From assembly GCF_040126055.1 (NCBI RefSeq), contig NZ_CP143541.1:1674001-1738000 (forward strand): a stretch of DNA of 64,000 nt, given 5' to 3'. Numbering within the stretch: the first letter of the stretch is position 1; every line of letters starts with the position of its first letter. Of this stretch, positions 1-9,018 are shown piece after piece. A model generated the notes under the pieces. That model was not told the origin of the DNA. It searched no databases and saw only the letters and a program-made list of their open reading frames with translations. Origin of the DNA: Pseudalkalibacillus sp. SCS-8 (GTDB taxonomy: Bacteria > Bacillota > Bacilli > Bacillales > Fictibacillaceae). The position numbers were made by a program, and so were the translations under genes.

Positions 1-1
1 T

Positions 2-1018
2 ATGGCATTACGACAAATAGAAAAGCAATTTGGTAAAGGATCTGTCATGAAGCTCGGGGAACAAACAGAAAACCGCGTTTCCACGACTTCAAGCGGATCA
101 CTCTCGCTAGATATCGCACTTGGAGTAGGTGGATATCCACGAGGAAGAATCATCGAAGTATACGGACCAGAATCCTCTGGTAAAACGACAGTAGCCCTCC
201 ATGCAATTGCAGAGGCGCAACGCAACGGCGGTCAAGCTGCCTTCATCGATGCGGAACACGCACTCGATCCGGTTTACGCTGAGAAGCTCGGAGTCGACAT
301 CAATGAATTGCTGCTTTCCCAGCCGGATACAGGGGAACAAGCGTTGGAAATCGCGGAAGCATTAGTCCGAAGCGGTGCGGTCGACATTTTGATCATCGAC
401 TCCGTAGCTGCATTGGTACCGAAGGCTGAAATCGAAGGGGAAATGGGTGACTCACACGTCGGTCTACAAGCCCGTCTGATGTCCCAGGCACTTCGTAAGC
501 TTTCCGGAGCGATCAGCAAGTCGAAGACGACCGCGATCTTCATTAACCAAATCCGTGAGAAAGTCGGAGTTATGTTTGGAAATCCAGAGACAACTCCTGG
601 TGGACGTGCGTTGAAGTTCTATTCATCCGTCCGTCTGGAAGTACGTAGAGCAGAAACATTGAAGCAAGGAAACGACATGGTAGGTAACAAGACTCGTATC
701 AAGGTCGTTAAAAACAAGGTTGCTCCTCCATTCAAGACTGCTGAAGTCGATATCATGTATGGAGAAGGAATCTCCAAACAAGGTGAGATTCTCGATATCG
801 GTTCAGACATCGATGTCGTTCAAAAGAGCGGCGCCTGGTACTCCTTTAACGGCGAACGTCTCGGTCAAGGCCGTGAAAACGCCAAGCAGTTCTTGAAGGA
901 AAATGAAGCGATCGAAAGTGAGATCTACAAGTCGATTCGTACGTACTATCAAATGAGTACGAACGAAACGGCAGCTGCTGCTGAAACAGAAGAGGAAGAA
1001 TCCGATACACTCGTTTAA
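2..1018 (+). CDS. recA: Recombinase RecA (5' end lies outside the window)
   Basis: RecA is the ATP-dependent strand-exchange protein of homologous recombination and the co-protease that triggers LexA self-cleavage in the SOS response. The visible 338 residues contain Walker A GPESSGKT (residues 55-62), a Walker B-like ILIIDS segment and the usual acidic C-terminal tail (ETEEEES). Bacillus RecA normally has about nine more residues before the internal Met where this frame begins, so the gene is cut by the window edge and the Met at position 2 is not the real start. It ends in a strong terminator. Its regulator lexA is also in the window (42.2 kb). The family is certain. Confidence 0.97.
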   Translation: MALRQIEKQFGKGSVMKLGEQTENRVSTTSSGSLSLDIALGVGGYPRGRIIEVYGPESSGKTTVALHAIAEAQRNGGQAAFIDAEHALDPVYAEKLGVDINELLLSQPDTGEQALEIAEALVRSGAVDILIIDSVAALVPKAEIEGEMGDSHVGLQARLMSQALRKLSGAISKSKTTAIFINQIREKVGVMFGNPETTPGGRALKFYSSVRLEVRRAETLKQGNDMVGNKTRIKVVKNKVAPPFKTAEVDIMYGEGISKQGEILDIGSDIDVVQKSGAWYSFNGERLGQGRENAKQFLKENEAIESEIYKSIRTYYQMSTNETAAAAETEEEESDTLV

Positions 1019-1030
1019 TTAAGTATATGA

Positions 1031-1060
1031 AGATACCCGGTAAACCGGGTATCTTTTTTT
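1031..1060 (+). terminator. recA terminator
   Basis: A perfect 10-bp stem (AGATACCCGG / CCGGGTATCT) with a 4-nt loop is followed by a run of T, 13 bp after the recA stop. Confidence 0.93.
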
Positions 1061-1087
1061 ATGCAAAAAGATGTAATTTGCAGTTTT

Positions 1088-1200
1088 GTAGATAAAATCT
1101 CGTTTTGGTAGATAAATCATAATTTCTGTAGATAATTCTAAATTTTCGTAGATAAACTCGGATTTTCGTAGATAATTTTGATTTTTTGGTAGATAATCGG
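1088..1200. repeat. Degenerate 20-bp tandem array, core GTAGATAA (array 1)
   Basis: Six units begin at 1088, 1108, 1128, 1148, 1168 and 1189, so the spacing is 20, 20, 20, 20, 21 bp. Each starts with an invariant GTAGATAA followed by about 12 variable AT-rich bases. A 20-bp period shifts the reading frame, so the array is not coding. It sits just after the recA terminator. The array after kbl (12515) has the same unit number and the same terminal 21-bp step. Function unknown. Confidence 0.9.
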
Positions 1201-1297
1201 CTGATTGGTGAAAATAAGCGTGCCTGTGAAAGGAATTATTCTAAAAGTGGAGAATAATTGAGAAGAATTAACGATTTTTAGGACAGGAGTGGTGCTA

Positions 1298-2284
1298 ATG
1301 AACCAAAAAGAAGTACAGATTCCATTAAGTTTGCTTCAATTATTGGCCTTTCAACGCAGGCTACCTCAAAACTCTCTCGTTTTACCCCTCTTAGATCAGC
1401 CAATCAACAAACTTAGAGCAGGTTTTAAAGGTGAGAAGTCAGTAGAGTATCAGCTTCGATATTTACAGAAAGACAAATATCACATCTTCCACAATATACG
1501 CCTACGTATCGACAACACATACTTCCAAATTGATTTTTTACTTATATCCATTCATTTAATCATAATAATGGAGGTGAAGAACATATCGGGAACTTTATAC
1601 TTCGATCCGGTATTTGAGCAGATCATCAGAAAAAAGCAAGATGGATTAGAAGAAGGGTTTGTGGACCCGACGAAACAATTGAAAAGACAGGAAGTGCAGC
1701 TCAAAAAATGGCTGGAACAAAATAATCTACCTGTTCTTCCTATTCGGTCTTTCGTAGCAATAAGCAACCCCAAGACCGTTCTAAAAACATCTATAAAAAA
1801 CTATGGAATATCCAACTGGATTGTACATAATTCGGGAATTGCATTTAAGATTGAAGAAATTGAAAAACAATTTTTCAAGTCGAGTATTACAACCAAAGAG
1901 TTGAAAAAGGTTGTAAGGAAACTTTTAAAGGAGGACGAGCCACTAAAAGTTGATTATTTAGAGAAATACAACGTAAAGAAGGAACAAATCTTAACAGGTG
2001 TCCAGTGTCCAAAGTGTTTCCACTTCCAGATGAAAAGAACTAAAGCTTCTTGGGAATGTCCGGCTTGCTTTTACAATTCCAAAACAGCATACGAGAGTGC
2101 TGTTGTTGACTATGGTCTATTATTTAATCAGCTGGTAACCAACAGACAAATCAGAGACTTTCTAGGTGTAAAAGCAAGGACCACGAATTACCTTCTGAAG
2201 AACATGGGAATTCCCTTGATCGGAAGAAAGTATCAGCTAACCCATTCCATCATCTATCATTATGCTGCAGACAAAGAGGTTTGA
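1298..2284 (+). CDS. NERD-domain protein with C-terminal zinc ribbon
   Basis: A 328-residue protein. Residues about 45-160 form a NERD (nuclease-related) domain: a GxKGE motif near the start, FQIDFLLIS and EVKN, matching the Asp/Glu-x-Lys signature of the restriction-endonuclease-like fold. A zinc ribbon follows (CPKC ... CPAC, near residues 235-260), then a helical segment resembling a small DNA-binding helix-turn-helix. The ATG at 1298 is preferred because AGGAG lies 8 bp upstream; an in-frame GTG at 1289 is too close to it. No neighbour shares an operon with it. It interrupts the recA-rny neighbourhood and looks more AT-rich than its flanks, which suggests insertion. A nucleic-acid-processing role is inferred; substrate unknown. 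Confidence 0.8.
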   Translation: MNQKEVQIPLSLLQLLAFQRRLPQNSLVLPLLDQPINKLRAGFKGEKSVEYQLRYLQKDKYHIFHNIRLRIDNTYFQIDFLLISIHLIIIMEVKNISGTLYFDPVFEQIIRKKQDGLEEGFVDPTKQLKRQEVQLKKWLEQNNLPVLPIRSFVAISNPKTVLKTSIKNYGISNWIVHNSGIAFKIEEIEKQFFKSSITTKELKKVVRKLLKEDEPLKVDYLEKYNVKKEQILTGVQCPKCFHFQMKRTKASWECPACFYNSKTAYESAVVDYGLLFNQLVTNRQIRDFLGVKARTTNYLLKNMGIPLIGRKYQLTHSIIYHYAADKEV

Positions 2285-2406
2285 ATTCTCCTCCCCCTCT
2301 TTTTGAGAACACAATCCCTTTCATCTATTCACCACCATTACAACACCCAATAAATCAGAAGAAAAAAGTCCATCCAACTGGAAGAGTAAGTGCGTTCTGT
2401 CAGCTC

Positions 2407-2435
2407 TTGACATTGAAAATGGACAACTATACAAT
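2407..2435 (+). promoter_or_regulatory. Sigma-A promoter upstream of rny
   Basis: TTGACA (2407-2412), a 17-bp spacer and TACAAT (2430-2435) match the vegetative consensus closely, about 125 bp before rny. The implied 5' leader is long and shows no recognisable riboswitch. Confidence 0.75.
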
Positions 2436-2562
2436 TAGGTTATATTGTTTGATTACTTTTACAATTGTTAAACAATGAATCCGCTGTATGTGAATAGCTA
2501 GCTTATGTAACAACTATTCAATTTTACAACCAACAATTAGATAGCAAGAGGAGGTGATAGGT

Positions 2563-4128
2563 ATGGAAAACATATTTGTCTACATCTCCAGTTTGCTTGT
2601 CTCTGCAATCGTGTTTGCAGTTGTTGGATATCTTGTTCGTAAATCCATTGCGGAAGCGAAAATTTCGAGTGCCGAGCATGCAGCGAAGCAAATCATTGAA
2701 GATGGAAAACGTGAAGCTGAAGCTAGCAAAAAGGAAGCATTGCTCGAAGCGAAAGACGAGATTCATAAGCAACGAGTTGATGCTGAAAATGAAATTCGTG
2801 AACGCAGATCAGAACTTCAAAAACAAGAACATCGATTGGTACAAAAAGAAGAGGTCCTTGACCGTAAAAGTGAAACCTTAGACAAAAAAGAGGAATCATT
2901 AGAAAAAAGGGAGGATTCTCTCACCAAAAAACAACAACAAATTGAAGAGATGGAAAGCAAAGTGGAGCATGTGTTGCAGCAACAGCAACTGGAACTCGAA
3001 CGATTATCTGGAGTTTCACGCGATGAAGCGAAGCAGATGATCATGGACCAAGCGCAGTCGGAAATCGACCATGAGCTTGCCGCTATGATCAAAGAGCGCG
3101 AAAATCACGCGAAAGAAGAAGCAGATAAGAAGGCGAAAGAGATTCTTTCTCTGGCCATCCAGCGCTGTGCTGCCGATCACGTTGCAGAAACGACAGTCTC
3201 AGTCGTCAATCTGCCAAACGATGAGATGAAAGGTAGAATCATCGGACGTGAAGGACGAAATATCCGTACCCTTGAAACATTAACGGGGATCGATTTGATC
3301 ATTGATGACACACCAGAAGCCGTCATTCTATCAGGCTTCGACCCAATCAGGAGAGAAATCGCAAGAATCGCTCTGGATAAACTCGTTTCTGATGGCCGAA
3401 TCCATCCAGCTCGCATTGAAGAGATGGTGGATAAATCTAGAAGAGAAGTGGATGAGTATATCCGTGAAATCGGTGAACAGACGACCTTTGAAATGGGTGT
3501 ACACGGATTGCATCCTGACTTGATTAAGGTCCTTGGACGATTGAAGTATCGTACAAGCTATGGTCAGAACGTATTGAAACACTCCATGGAAGTGGCTCAT
3601 CTAGCCGGTCTGATGGCTGCTGAGCTTGGAGAAGATGTCACAGTAGCCCGCAGAGCAGGACTACTCCATGATATCGGTAAAGCGATTGACCATGAGGTTG
3701 AAGGAAGCCATGTTGAAATCGGAGTGGAACTTGCCGAGAAATACAATGAACATCCTGTTGTCATCAATAGTATTGCTTCTCACCACGGAGATACCGAACC
3801 GACTTCCATCATCGCTGTACTTGTTGCCGCTGCGGATGCATTATCTGCTGCAAGGCCTGGTGCACGGAGAGAGACGCTTGAAACGTACATCAAGCGACTT
3901 GAAAAGCTTGAAGAGATTTCGGAATCCTTTGATGGAGTCGAGAAGTCATTTGCTATCCAAGCGGGACGTGAAATCCGCATTATGGTTCGACCGGATATGG
4001 TGGACGACATCGCGTCACACCGCTTAGCAAGAGACATCACGAAAAAGATCGAAGATGAACTCGATTACCCTGGACATATCAAAGTCACCGTCATTAGGGA
4101 AACAAGGGCAGTCGAGTACGCAAAATAA
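2563..4128 (+). CDS. rny: Ribonuclease Y
   Basis: RNase Y is the membrane-anchored endoribonuclease that starts bulk mRNA decay in Bacillus. The 521-residue protein has an N-terminal membrane helix (about residues 4-25), a long charged coiled coil (about 30-200), a KH RNA-binding domain ([16 protein letters not shown]) and an HD domain with the metal-binding [12 protein letters not shown] motif. The ATG at 2563 is chosen because a near-perfect Shine-Dalgarno (AGGAGGTGAT) precedes it; an in-frame start nine bases earlier lies inside that site. Length matches the family (about 520). ricA, whose product partners RNase Y in B. subtilis, lies at 14.3 kb. Confidence 0.97.
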   Translation: MENIFVYISSLLVSAIVFAVVGYLVRKSIAEAKISSAEHAAKQIIEDGKREAEASKKEALLEAKDEIHKQRVDAENEIRERRSELQKQEHRLVQKEEVLDRKSETLDKKEESLEKREDSLTKKQQQIEEMESKVEHVLQQQQLELERLSGVSRDEAKQMIMDQAQSEIDHELAAMIKERENHAKEEADKKAKEILSLAIQRCAADHVAETTVSVVNLPNDEMKGRIIGREGRNIRTLETLTGIDLIIDDTPEAVILSGFDPIRREIARIALDKLVSDGRIHPARIEEMVDKSRREVDEYIREIGEQTTFEMGVHGLHPDLIKVLGRLKYRTSYGQNVLKHSMEVAHLAGLMAAELGEDVTVARRAGLLHDIGKAIDHEVEGSHVEIGVELAEKYNEHPVVINSIASHHGDTEPTSIIAVLVAAADALSAARPGARRETLETYIKRLEKLEEISESFDGVEKSFAIQAGREIRIMVRPDMVDDIASHRLARDITKKIEDELDYPGHIKVTVIRETRAVEYAK

Positions 4129-4158
4129 AGTGGCGATTTTCGCCGCTTTATTTTTTTT
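4127..4158 (+). terminator. rny terminator
   Basis: A 9-bp stem (AAAGTGGCG / CGCCGCTTT, one G-U pair) and a run of eight T. The stem begins inside the rny stop codon. Confidence 0.85.
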
Positions 4159-4267
4159 GGAGCTCTTCCTAACAATTTTTACAAATGAGGAAGAGTGCAT
4201 TGGACACACTAAAATGGAAATGGCATAGTAAAGGAAGCATTCATTACTACATAGAAGGAGTCATATC

Positions 4268-5062
4268 ATGAGAATTTTATTTGTAGGGGACGTTGTAGGT
4301 TCGCCTGGACGTTCCATGATTGAAAATTACTTGCAAAAACTGAAGTCTAAATATCAGCCGACACTCACAATCGTGAATGGCGAAAATGCAGCGCACGGTC
4401 GCGGTATTACGGAGAAAATCACGAAAAATTTGAAACAGTGGGGTGCGCAGGCGATAACAATGGGGAATCATACATGGGACAACAAGGAAATCTTCGAGTT
4501 TATAGATGATGTACCTCAGATGGTCCGCCCTGCTAACTTTCCTGAAGGAACACCTGGACAAGGCTATACGTTCGTAAAAATCAACGATATTGAAGTAGCC
4601 ATCATCAACTTACAAGGCAGGACATTCATGCCGCCGTTGGATTGTCCGTTTCAAAAAGCAGATGAAATCATTTCAGAAGTGAGCAAACGTACACCTCATA
4701 TCTTTGTGGATTTTCATGCGGAAGCTACGAGTGAAAAGCAGGCGATGGGATGGTATCTCGATGGCAGGGTTTCGGCAGTGGTCGGGACACATACACATGT
4801 GCAGACATCAGATAACCGTATTTTACCTGGTGGGACGGCCTATATTTCCGATGTCGGCATGACAGGTCCGTATGACGGGATCCTCGGAATGAGTCGTGAA
4901 GCTGTACTCAAAAAGTTCCTGACAAATCTACCCGTCAGGTTTGAAGTCGAAAAAGGTCGGGAACAGTTAAGTGGAGTCGTAATCGATTTACATAAAGAGA
5001 CCGGTCGAGCTAAATCGATTAAAACAATCCAGATCAATGAAGATCATCCTTTCATTGATTAG
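4268..5062 (+). CDS. ymdB: Metallophosphoesterase YmdB (TIGR00282 family)
   Basis: A 264-residue calcineurin-like phosphoesterase. Family members hydrolyse 2',3'-cyclic nucleotide monophosphates and influence biofilm and sporulation gene expression in B. subtilis. Metal-binding motifs are visible: GDVVGSPGR at the N-terminus, NGENAAHGRG, MGNHTWDNKE, DFHAEATSEKQ and GTHTHVQT. AAGGAG lies 7-8 bp before the ATG. It follows rny as in B. subtilis but has its own intergenic space after the rny terminator. Confidence 0.95.
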   Translation: MRILFVGDVVGSPGRSMIENYLQKLKSKYQPTLTIVNGENAAHGRGITEKITKNLKQWGAQAITMGNHTWDNKEIFEFIDDVPQMVRPANFPEGTPGQGYTFVKINDIEVAIINLQGRTFMPPLDCPFQKADEIISEVSKRTPHIFVDFHAEATSEKQAMGWYLDGRVSAVVGTHTHVQTSDNRILPGGTAYISDVGMTGPYDGILGMSREAVLKKFLTNLPVRFEVEKGREQLSGVVIDLHKETGRAKSIKTIQINEDHPFID

Positions 5063-5191
5063 GGCCATTTTGTACGAGGAAGTCAAGAGTAAGCCAATCA
5101 TACATGTGTTGACCATGTCTTGGCTCCAGGCAGGTTTTTTTGGGCTTGTATTCAAATGTTCTAACTCTTTTCAACCTGTGGAGAGTCCGAG

Positions 5192-5492
5192 GAACTAAGG
5201 ATCACTCCTGCGTTTCCACACTGTTTTGCCTAGATTTCTTTACACGTGTGTTGGATGCCTTTTCAGCATATGAAGGTTCTCGACGTTGTGGAAAAGGCTA
5301 GGTTCACAGTATAAGGGCATCTACGGTTCAGCCTTCACAACGTTCGGCTTCACCTAGATTTCTTTACACGTGTGTTGGATGCCTTTTCAGCATATGGAGG
5401 TTCTCGACGTTGTGGAAAAGGCTAGGTTCACAGTATAAGTGAAACTAAGGCTCAGCCTGCGTTACAACTTGCCTTTGCCTAGTTTTCTTTAC
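5192..5492. repeat. 124-bp tandem repeats with conserved inverted arms, between ymdB and spoVS
   Basis: Two 87-bp blocks (5229-5315 and 5353-5439) differ at one base and are offset by 124 bp. The DNA between and after them is also related, and partial units precede (from 5192) and follow (to 5492). Each unit can fold: CGTTGTG plus AGGCT (5284-5299) pair with AGCCT plus CACAACG (5330-5342) in unit 1, and GTTGT plus AGGCT pair with AGCCT plus ACAAC (5409-5468) in unit 2. A second inverted pair, GCCTTTTC / GAAAAGGC, lies within the block. No ORF is apparent. This accounts for most of the 511-bp gene-free stretch. Function unknown. Confidence 0.88.
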
Positions 5493-5508
5493 AAAATAGT
5501 AACTTAGG

Positions 5509-5535
5509 AGGAATACAAGCTCATATCGTGAATAT
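5509..5535 (+). promoter_or_regulatory. Candidate sigma-H promoter of spoVS
   Basis: AGGAATA (5509-5515), 14 bp, then GAATAT (5530-5535). This is the layout of sigma-H promoters such as spoVG, and spoVS is a known sigma-H gene in B. subtilis. The match was made by eye. Confidence 0.5.
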
Positions 5536-5573
5536 AGTAAAAGTGGTAGGATATCAATAAGGAGGTACAAATC

Positions 5574-5834
5574 ATGGAAATATTAAAAGTTTCAGCAAAG
5601 TCCAATCCAAATTCTGTAGCTGGCGCACTAGCTGGAGTCCTCCGTGAACGAGGGGCTGCCGAAATTCAGGCGATTGGCGCTGGTGCCCTGAACCAAGCCG
5701 TGAAAGCAGTAGCAATTGCACGAGGATTTGTTGCACCCAGTGGAGTTGACCTCATTTGTATCCCTGCATTTACAGATATCATGATTGAAGGAGAAGAAAG
5801 AACTGCAATCAAATTGATTGTAGAACCTCGATAA
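5574..5834 (+). CDS. spoVS: Stage V sporulation protein S
   Basis: SpoVS is a small Alba-like protein needed for normal progress through late sporulation (coat assembly, septation). The 86-residue product matches the family's length and near-invariant sequence, for example VSAKSNPNSVAGALAG and IKLIVEPR at the C-terminus. AAGGAGG lies 8 bp before the ATG. It is monocistronic between the repeat region and two terminators. A sigma-H-like promoter lies about 40 bp upstream. Confidence 0.97.
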   Translation: MEILKVSAKSNPNSVAGALAGVLRERGAAEIQAIGAGALNQAVKAVAIARGFVAPSGVDLICIPAFTDIMIEGEERTAIKLIVEPR

Positions 5835-5843
5835 GATCCTGAT

Positions 5844-5893
5844 GAGGATGACACGGTGCTGTCTGTCTGGACAGCTTGGTCATCCTCTTTTTG
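5844..5893 (+). terminator. spoVS terminator
   Basis: Outer stem GAGGATGA / TCATCCTC and inner stem GCTGTC / GACAGC, followed by a T run, 10 bp after the spoVS stop. Confidence 0.85.
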
Positions 5894-5926
5894 CGCCCTG
5901 AAAAAGGAGCAAGGATAAGGGAAAGA

Positions 5927-5960
5927 AACTTGGCCGAACCCCATAGGACCAAGTTTTTTT
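5927..5960 (+). terminator. Second terminator-like hairpin after spoVS
   Basis: AACTTGG / CCAAGTT stem with a 15-nt loop and a T run. It may back up the first terminator. The gap from 5835 to 6150 holds these two hairpins and the promoter of the next gene, and no ORF was seen. Confidence 0.55.
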
Positions 5961-6062
5961 AATTTCTGAACGAATTTATCCGTTCTTCTCCTGGTTCCTC
6001 AAGGATTTTCCATGGACAATGTAGAAAACATTGAGTGGGGAATGAAATTTGTATTTTCAGAG

Positions 6063-6090
6063 TTTAACAGCAATTAATGTTACCTATACT
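6063..6090 (+). promoter_or_regulatory. Candidate sigma-A promoter of the dipeptidase gene
   Basis: TTTAAC (6063-6068), 16-bp spacer, TATACT (6085-6090), about 60 bp before the start codon. Confidence 0.5.
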
Positions 6091-6150
6091 AGTAATCCGG
6101 CGCAGTCTTTTGCATATTAGGATTGCTTTTTCAGGAGGTCGTAAGCTGAC

Positions 6151-7074
6151 ATGAGAATATTCGATGCCCATTGTGATGCACTTTTGAAACTGTGGCGGGA
6201 CCCGAGCCTTACGTTCAGAAGCTCAGGTGAGCTCCAAGTTTCCTATCAGGGTTTGAAAAAAGCAGGAGCGAAGGTGCAATGCTTTGCTGTATTCGTGCCA
6301 GATGATAGTATTGGGGATGCTCGATTCCAAGCAGCGCTTGATATGATCGACATCTTTTATGAAAAAATCGTCAGGCCGTACCCTGAAATAAAAGCTGTCT
6401 TCACAAAAGAAGACATCGCCAACTTGGCTGATCATGAAATCGGCGTCATGTTGACACTGGAAGGGTGTGGTCCAGTTGCAAACGATCTTGTACGCTTGAA
6501 AACGTTGATTCGATTGGGGATCCGTTCTGTCGGGTTGACATGGAATTATGCAAATGACCTTGCAGACGGTGTTCTTGAAGATCGACAAGGAGGCCTTTCA
6601 AACCTGGGGAAAGAAGCGGTTATGTTACTGGACAGCGAAAATGTTTGGACGGATGTTTCACATTTGACGGAAGCAGGATTTTGGGACGTAATGGAGCTGA
6701 CAGACGCAGTCATTGCCTCGCATTCCAATGTACAAGCGTTATGTGATCATCCGAGAAATTTGAATGATCAGCAAATCAAAGCGATCATCAACAAGGATGC
6801 TGTAATGGGGATCACCTTCGTACCTTATTTCTTAAGTGATCATTCACCTGTCCATATTCCTGAAATCCTCAAACATATCGATTACGTCGCAGCGTTAGGC
6901 GGTGTGAAGAACATTGGGTTCGGATCGGATTTTGATGGTATTTCTGAAACGGTAATAGGCCTTGATCGCTACTTTGGCTATGAGCGGCTTGTCAATGAAT
7001 TGCTGAAGCATTATTCCGAAGAGCAGGTCAAAGGTTTTTGCTTTAATAATTTTTATGATCGGGTCTGTTTTTAG
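6151..7074 (+). CDS. Membrane-dipeptidase family (M19) zinc dipeptidase
   Basis: A 307-residue amidohydrolase-fold peptidase of family M19, which cleaves dipeptides, often with a D-residue at the C-terminal position. Zinc ligands are recognisable: HCD near the N-terminus (FDAHCDALLKLW), the bridging Glu in TLEGCGP, His in SHSN and the GSDFDG motif near the C-terminus. No signal peptide is visible, so despite the family name it is probably cytoplasmic. CAGGAGG precedes the ATG. A dipeptidase between spoVS and the kor genes is, from memory, common in Bacillaceae. Substrate not predictable. Confidence 0.9.
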   Translation: MRIFDAHCDALLKLWRDPSLTFRSSGELQVSYQGLKKAGAKVQCFAVFVPDDSIGDARFQAALDMIDIFYEKIVRPYPEIKAVFTKEDIANLADHEIGVMLTLEGCGPVANDLVRLKTLIRLGIRSVGLTWNYANDLADGVLEDRQGGLSNLGKEAVMLLDSENVWTDVSHLTEAGFWDVMELTDAVIASHSNVQALCDHPRNLNDQQIKAIINKDAVMGITFVPYFLSDHSPVHIPEILKHIDYVAALGGVKNIGFGSDFDGISETVIGLDRYFGYERLVNELLKHYSEEQVKGFCFNNFYDRVCF

Positions 7075-7149
7075 TATATTTGGAATAGTCCGATTGATGG
7101 AAGAATTTTCACTAGAATACTTGCATTTTTATAATGTTAGGTCTATTAT

Positions 7150-7163
7150 TGTAAACGTTATAA
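7150..7163. promoter_or_regulatory. cre-like site upstream of korAB
   Basis: TGTAAACGTTATAA matches the CcpA cre consensus TGWAANCGNTNWCA at all but one position, 118 bp before korA. This suggests carbon catabolite control of korAB. The match was made by eye. Confidence 0.4.
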
Positions 7164-7280
7164 ACCATTTTTCTTCCCAAATTTTAGAGGGTTTTTACAT
7201 ATTCCACGATTTGGTTGCAAGAACGTTACATTATGATGATTTGAAATAGGATTGGAACATAAGAAGGGGTGGAGTTTTAA

Positions 7281-9017
7281 ATGGTAGATCAACTTTCATG
7301 GAAAGTTGGCGGACAACAGGGTGAAGGAATTGATAGTACAGGTGAGGTATTTTCACTTGCTCAAAACCGTTTAGGTTATTACCTCTATACTTACCGCCAC
7401 TTTTCTTCTCGTATCAAAGGTGGTCATACGAACAACAAAATCCGTGTTTCCACTAAGGAAATTGGTGCAGTTTCAGATGACCTTGATATTTTGGTTGCAT
7501 TCGATCAGGAAACAATTGATGTAAACTACCACGAATTACACAACGAAGGCATAATCATCGCAGACTCCAAATTTAATCCAACAGCTCCAGATGACTGTAA
7601 AGCCAAGTTGTATGCGGTGCCATTTACTGAGATCGCAAACGAATTAGGAACTTCATTAATGAAGAACATGGTTGCAATCGGTGCTACGAGTGCAATCTTA
7701 GGTCAATCGACCGAAGAATATCGTGAAATCGTGCAGGAAGTATACGGCCGTAAAGGTGAAAAGGTCGTTGAAAAGAACATGGAGGCACTGAAACAAGGTG
7801 CAGAATATTTCAATGAACAAGCGGGCGGTCCGATCGAGCGTCTCCAGCTTGAAAAAGCTGACGGTAAAAAACGCATGTTCATGATCGGGAACGACGCAAT
7901 CTCCCTAGGATTCCTTGTTGGTGGCGTCCGTTTCATGTCTGCATACCCGATCACTCCTGCATCCGAGATCATGGAGTATATGATCAAACACCTTCCAAAG
8001 TATGGCGGTACCGTCATTCAAACGGAAGATGAAATCGCTGCAGCAACGATGGCGATCGGTGCAAACTATGCTGGTGTACGAACGATCACAGCTTCAGCTG
8101 GACCTGGTCTATCGTTGATGATGGAAGCAATTGGACTTTCAGGCATTACCGAAACACCATTGGTCGTCGTTGACACCCAGCGAGGTGGACCATCGACAGG
8201 TCTTCCGACGAAGCAGGAGCAATCTGATTTGATGGCGATGATCTACGGAACTCATGGTGAAATTCCGAAGGTCGTCATGGCACCGAGTACGGCAGAAGAA
8301 GCATTCTATGATGCAGTAGAAGCACTGAACATTGCAGAAGAATACCAATGTCCGGTCATCCTGTTATCTGATCTTCAGCTTTCTCTTGGAAAGCAAACTG
8401 TACAGCCATTGGATTACAGCAAGACGGAAATCCGCCGAGGTAAACTCCAATCAGAGGAACTTCCTGAGCTGGAAGCGAAAGAATATTTCAAGCGATATGA
8501 AGTGACGGAAGACGGCATTTCACCACGAGTATTGCCGGGTGCTAAGAATGGTATCTACCATGTGACAGGTGTTGAACACGATCAGACAGGTAAGCCTTCT
8601 GAAGTATCTGCAAACCGTCAGGCACAGATGGATAAACGAAATCGTAAGTTGTCCAACCTGAAGTTCAAGACGCCGGTCTATAAGAATACGAAGCATGACG
8701 ATGCGGATCTATTAGTCGTCGGTTTTAACTCGACAAGAGGTGCGATCGAAGAGATGATTCCACGTCTTGAAGAGGACGGCTTCAAAGTGAACCATGCTCA
8801 TATCCGTTTGATTCATCCGTTCCCGACTGATGAGATGAAAGAGCTTGTCGATTCCGCTAAGAAGGTTGTTGTCGTCGAAAACAACTCGACTGGACAACTG
8901 GCAAGCATTATGAAGATGAACCTCGGTAACCTTGAGAAGATCCATAATGTATTGAAATACAACGGCAACCCATTCTTGCCTTCAGAAATATACGCAAAAT
9001 GCAAGGAGCTGTTATAA
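7281..9017 (+). CDS. korA: 2-oxoacid:ferredoxin oxidoreductase, fused gamma-alpha subunit
   Basis: With KorB this enzyme interconverts a 2-oxoacid (probably 2-oxoglutarate) plus CoA and oxidised ferredoxin with the acyl-CoA, CO2 and reduced ferredoxin. The 578 residues comprise an N-terminal gamma domain (residues 1-190; GGQQGEGIDSTGE, HFSSRIKGGHTN) followed by the alpha/pyrimidine-binding domain (from about 205; SAYPITPASEIMEY, QTEDEIAAATMAIGA) and a C-terminal transketolase-like domain. GGGGTGGAG precedes the ATG. korB starts one base after the korA stop, so the two are translationally coupled. A cre-like site lies upstream. The 2-oxoglutarate specificity comes from family resemblance only. 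Confidence 0.92.
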   Translation: MVDQLSWKVGGQQGEGIDSTGEVFSLAQNRLGYYLYTYRHFSSRIKGGHTNNKIRVSTKEIGAVSDDLDILVAFDQETIDVNYHELHNEGIIIADSKFNPTAPDDCKAKLYAVPFTEIANELGTSLMKNMVAIGATSAILGQSTEEYREIVQEVYGRKGEKVVEKNMEALKQGAEYFNEQAGGPIERLQLEKADGKKRMFMIGNDAISLGFLVGGVRFMSAYPITPASEIMEYMIKHLPKYGGTVIQTEDEIAAATMAIGANYAGVRTITASAGPGLSLMMEAIGLSGITETPLVVVDTQRGGPSTGLPTKQEQSDLMAMIYGTHGEIPKVVMAPSTAEEAFYDAVEALNIAEEYQCPVILLSDLQLSLGKQTVQPLDYSKTEIRRGKLQSEELPELEAKEYFKRYEVTEDGISPRVLPGAKNGIYHVTGVEHDQTGKPSEVSANRQAQMDKRNRKLSNLKFKTPVYKNTKHDDADLLVVGFNSTRGAIEEMIPRLEEDGFKVNHAHIRLIHPFPTDEMKELVDSAKKVVVVENNSTGQLASIMKMNLGNLEKIHNVLKYNGNPFLPSEIYAKCKELL

Positions 9018-9018
9018 G

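Noticed and set aside
1088..1200. CRISPR array
   Set aside because: Conserved part is only 8 bp, spacers are about 12 bp and AT-rich, and no cas genes are present; the same holds for 12515-12629 and 52386-52490.
2281..2478. 65-codon ORF after the NERD gene
   Set aside because: Overlaps the rny promoter, has a low-complexity Pro-rich start, no ribosome-binding site and no recognisable fold.
5229..5439. Insertion sequence or transposon remnant
   Set aside because: No transposase frame, no terminal inverted repeats bounding the pair, and no target duplication seen.
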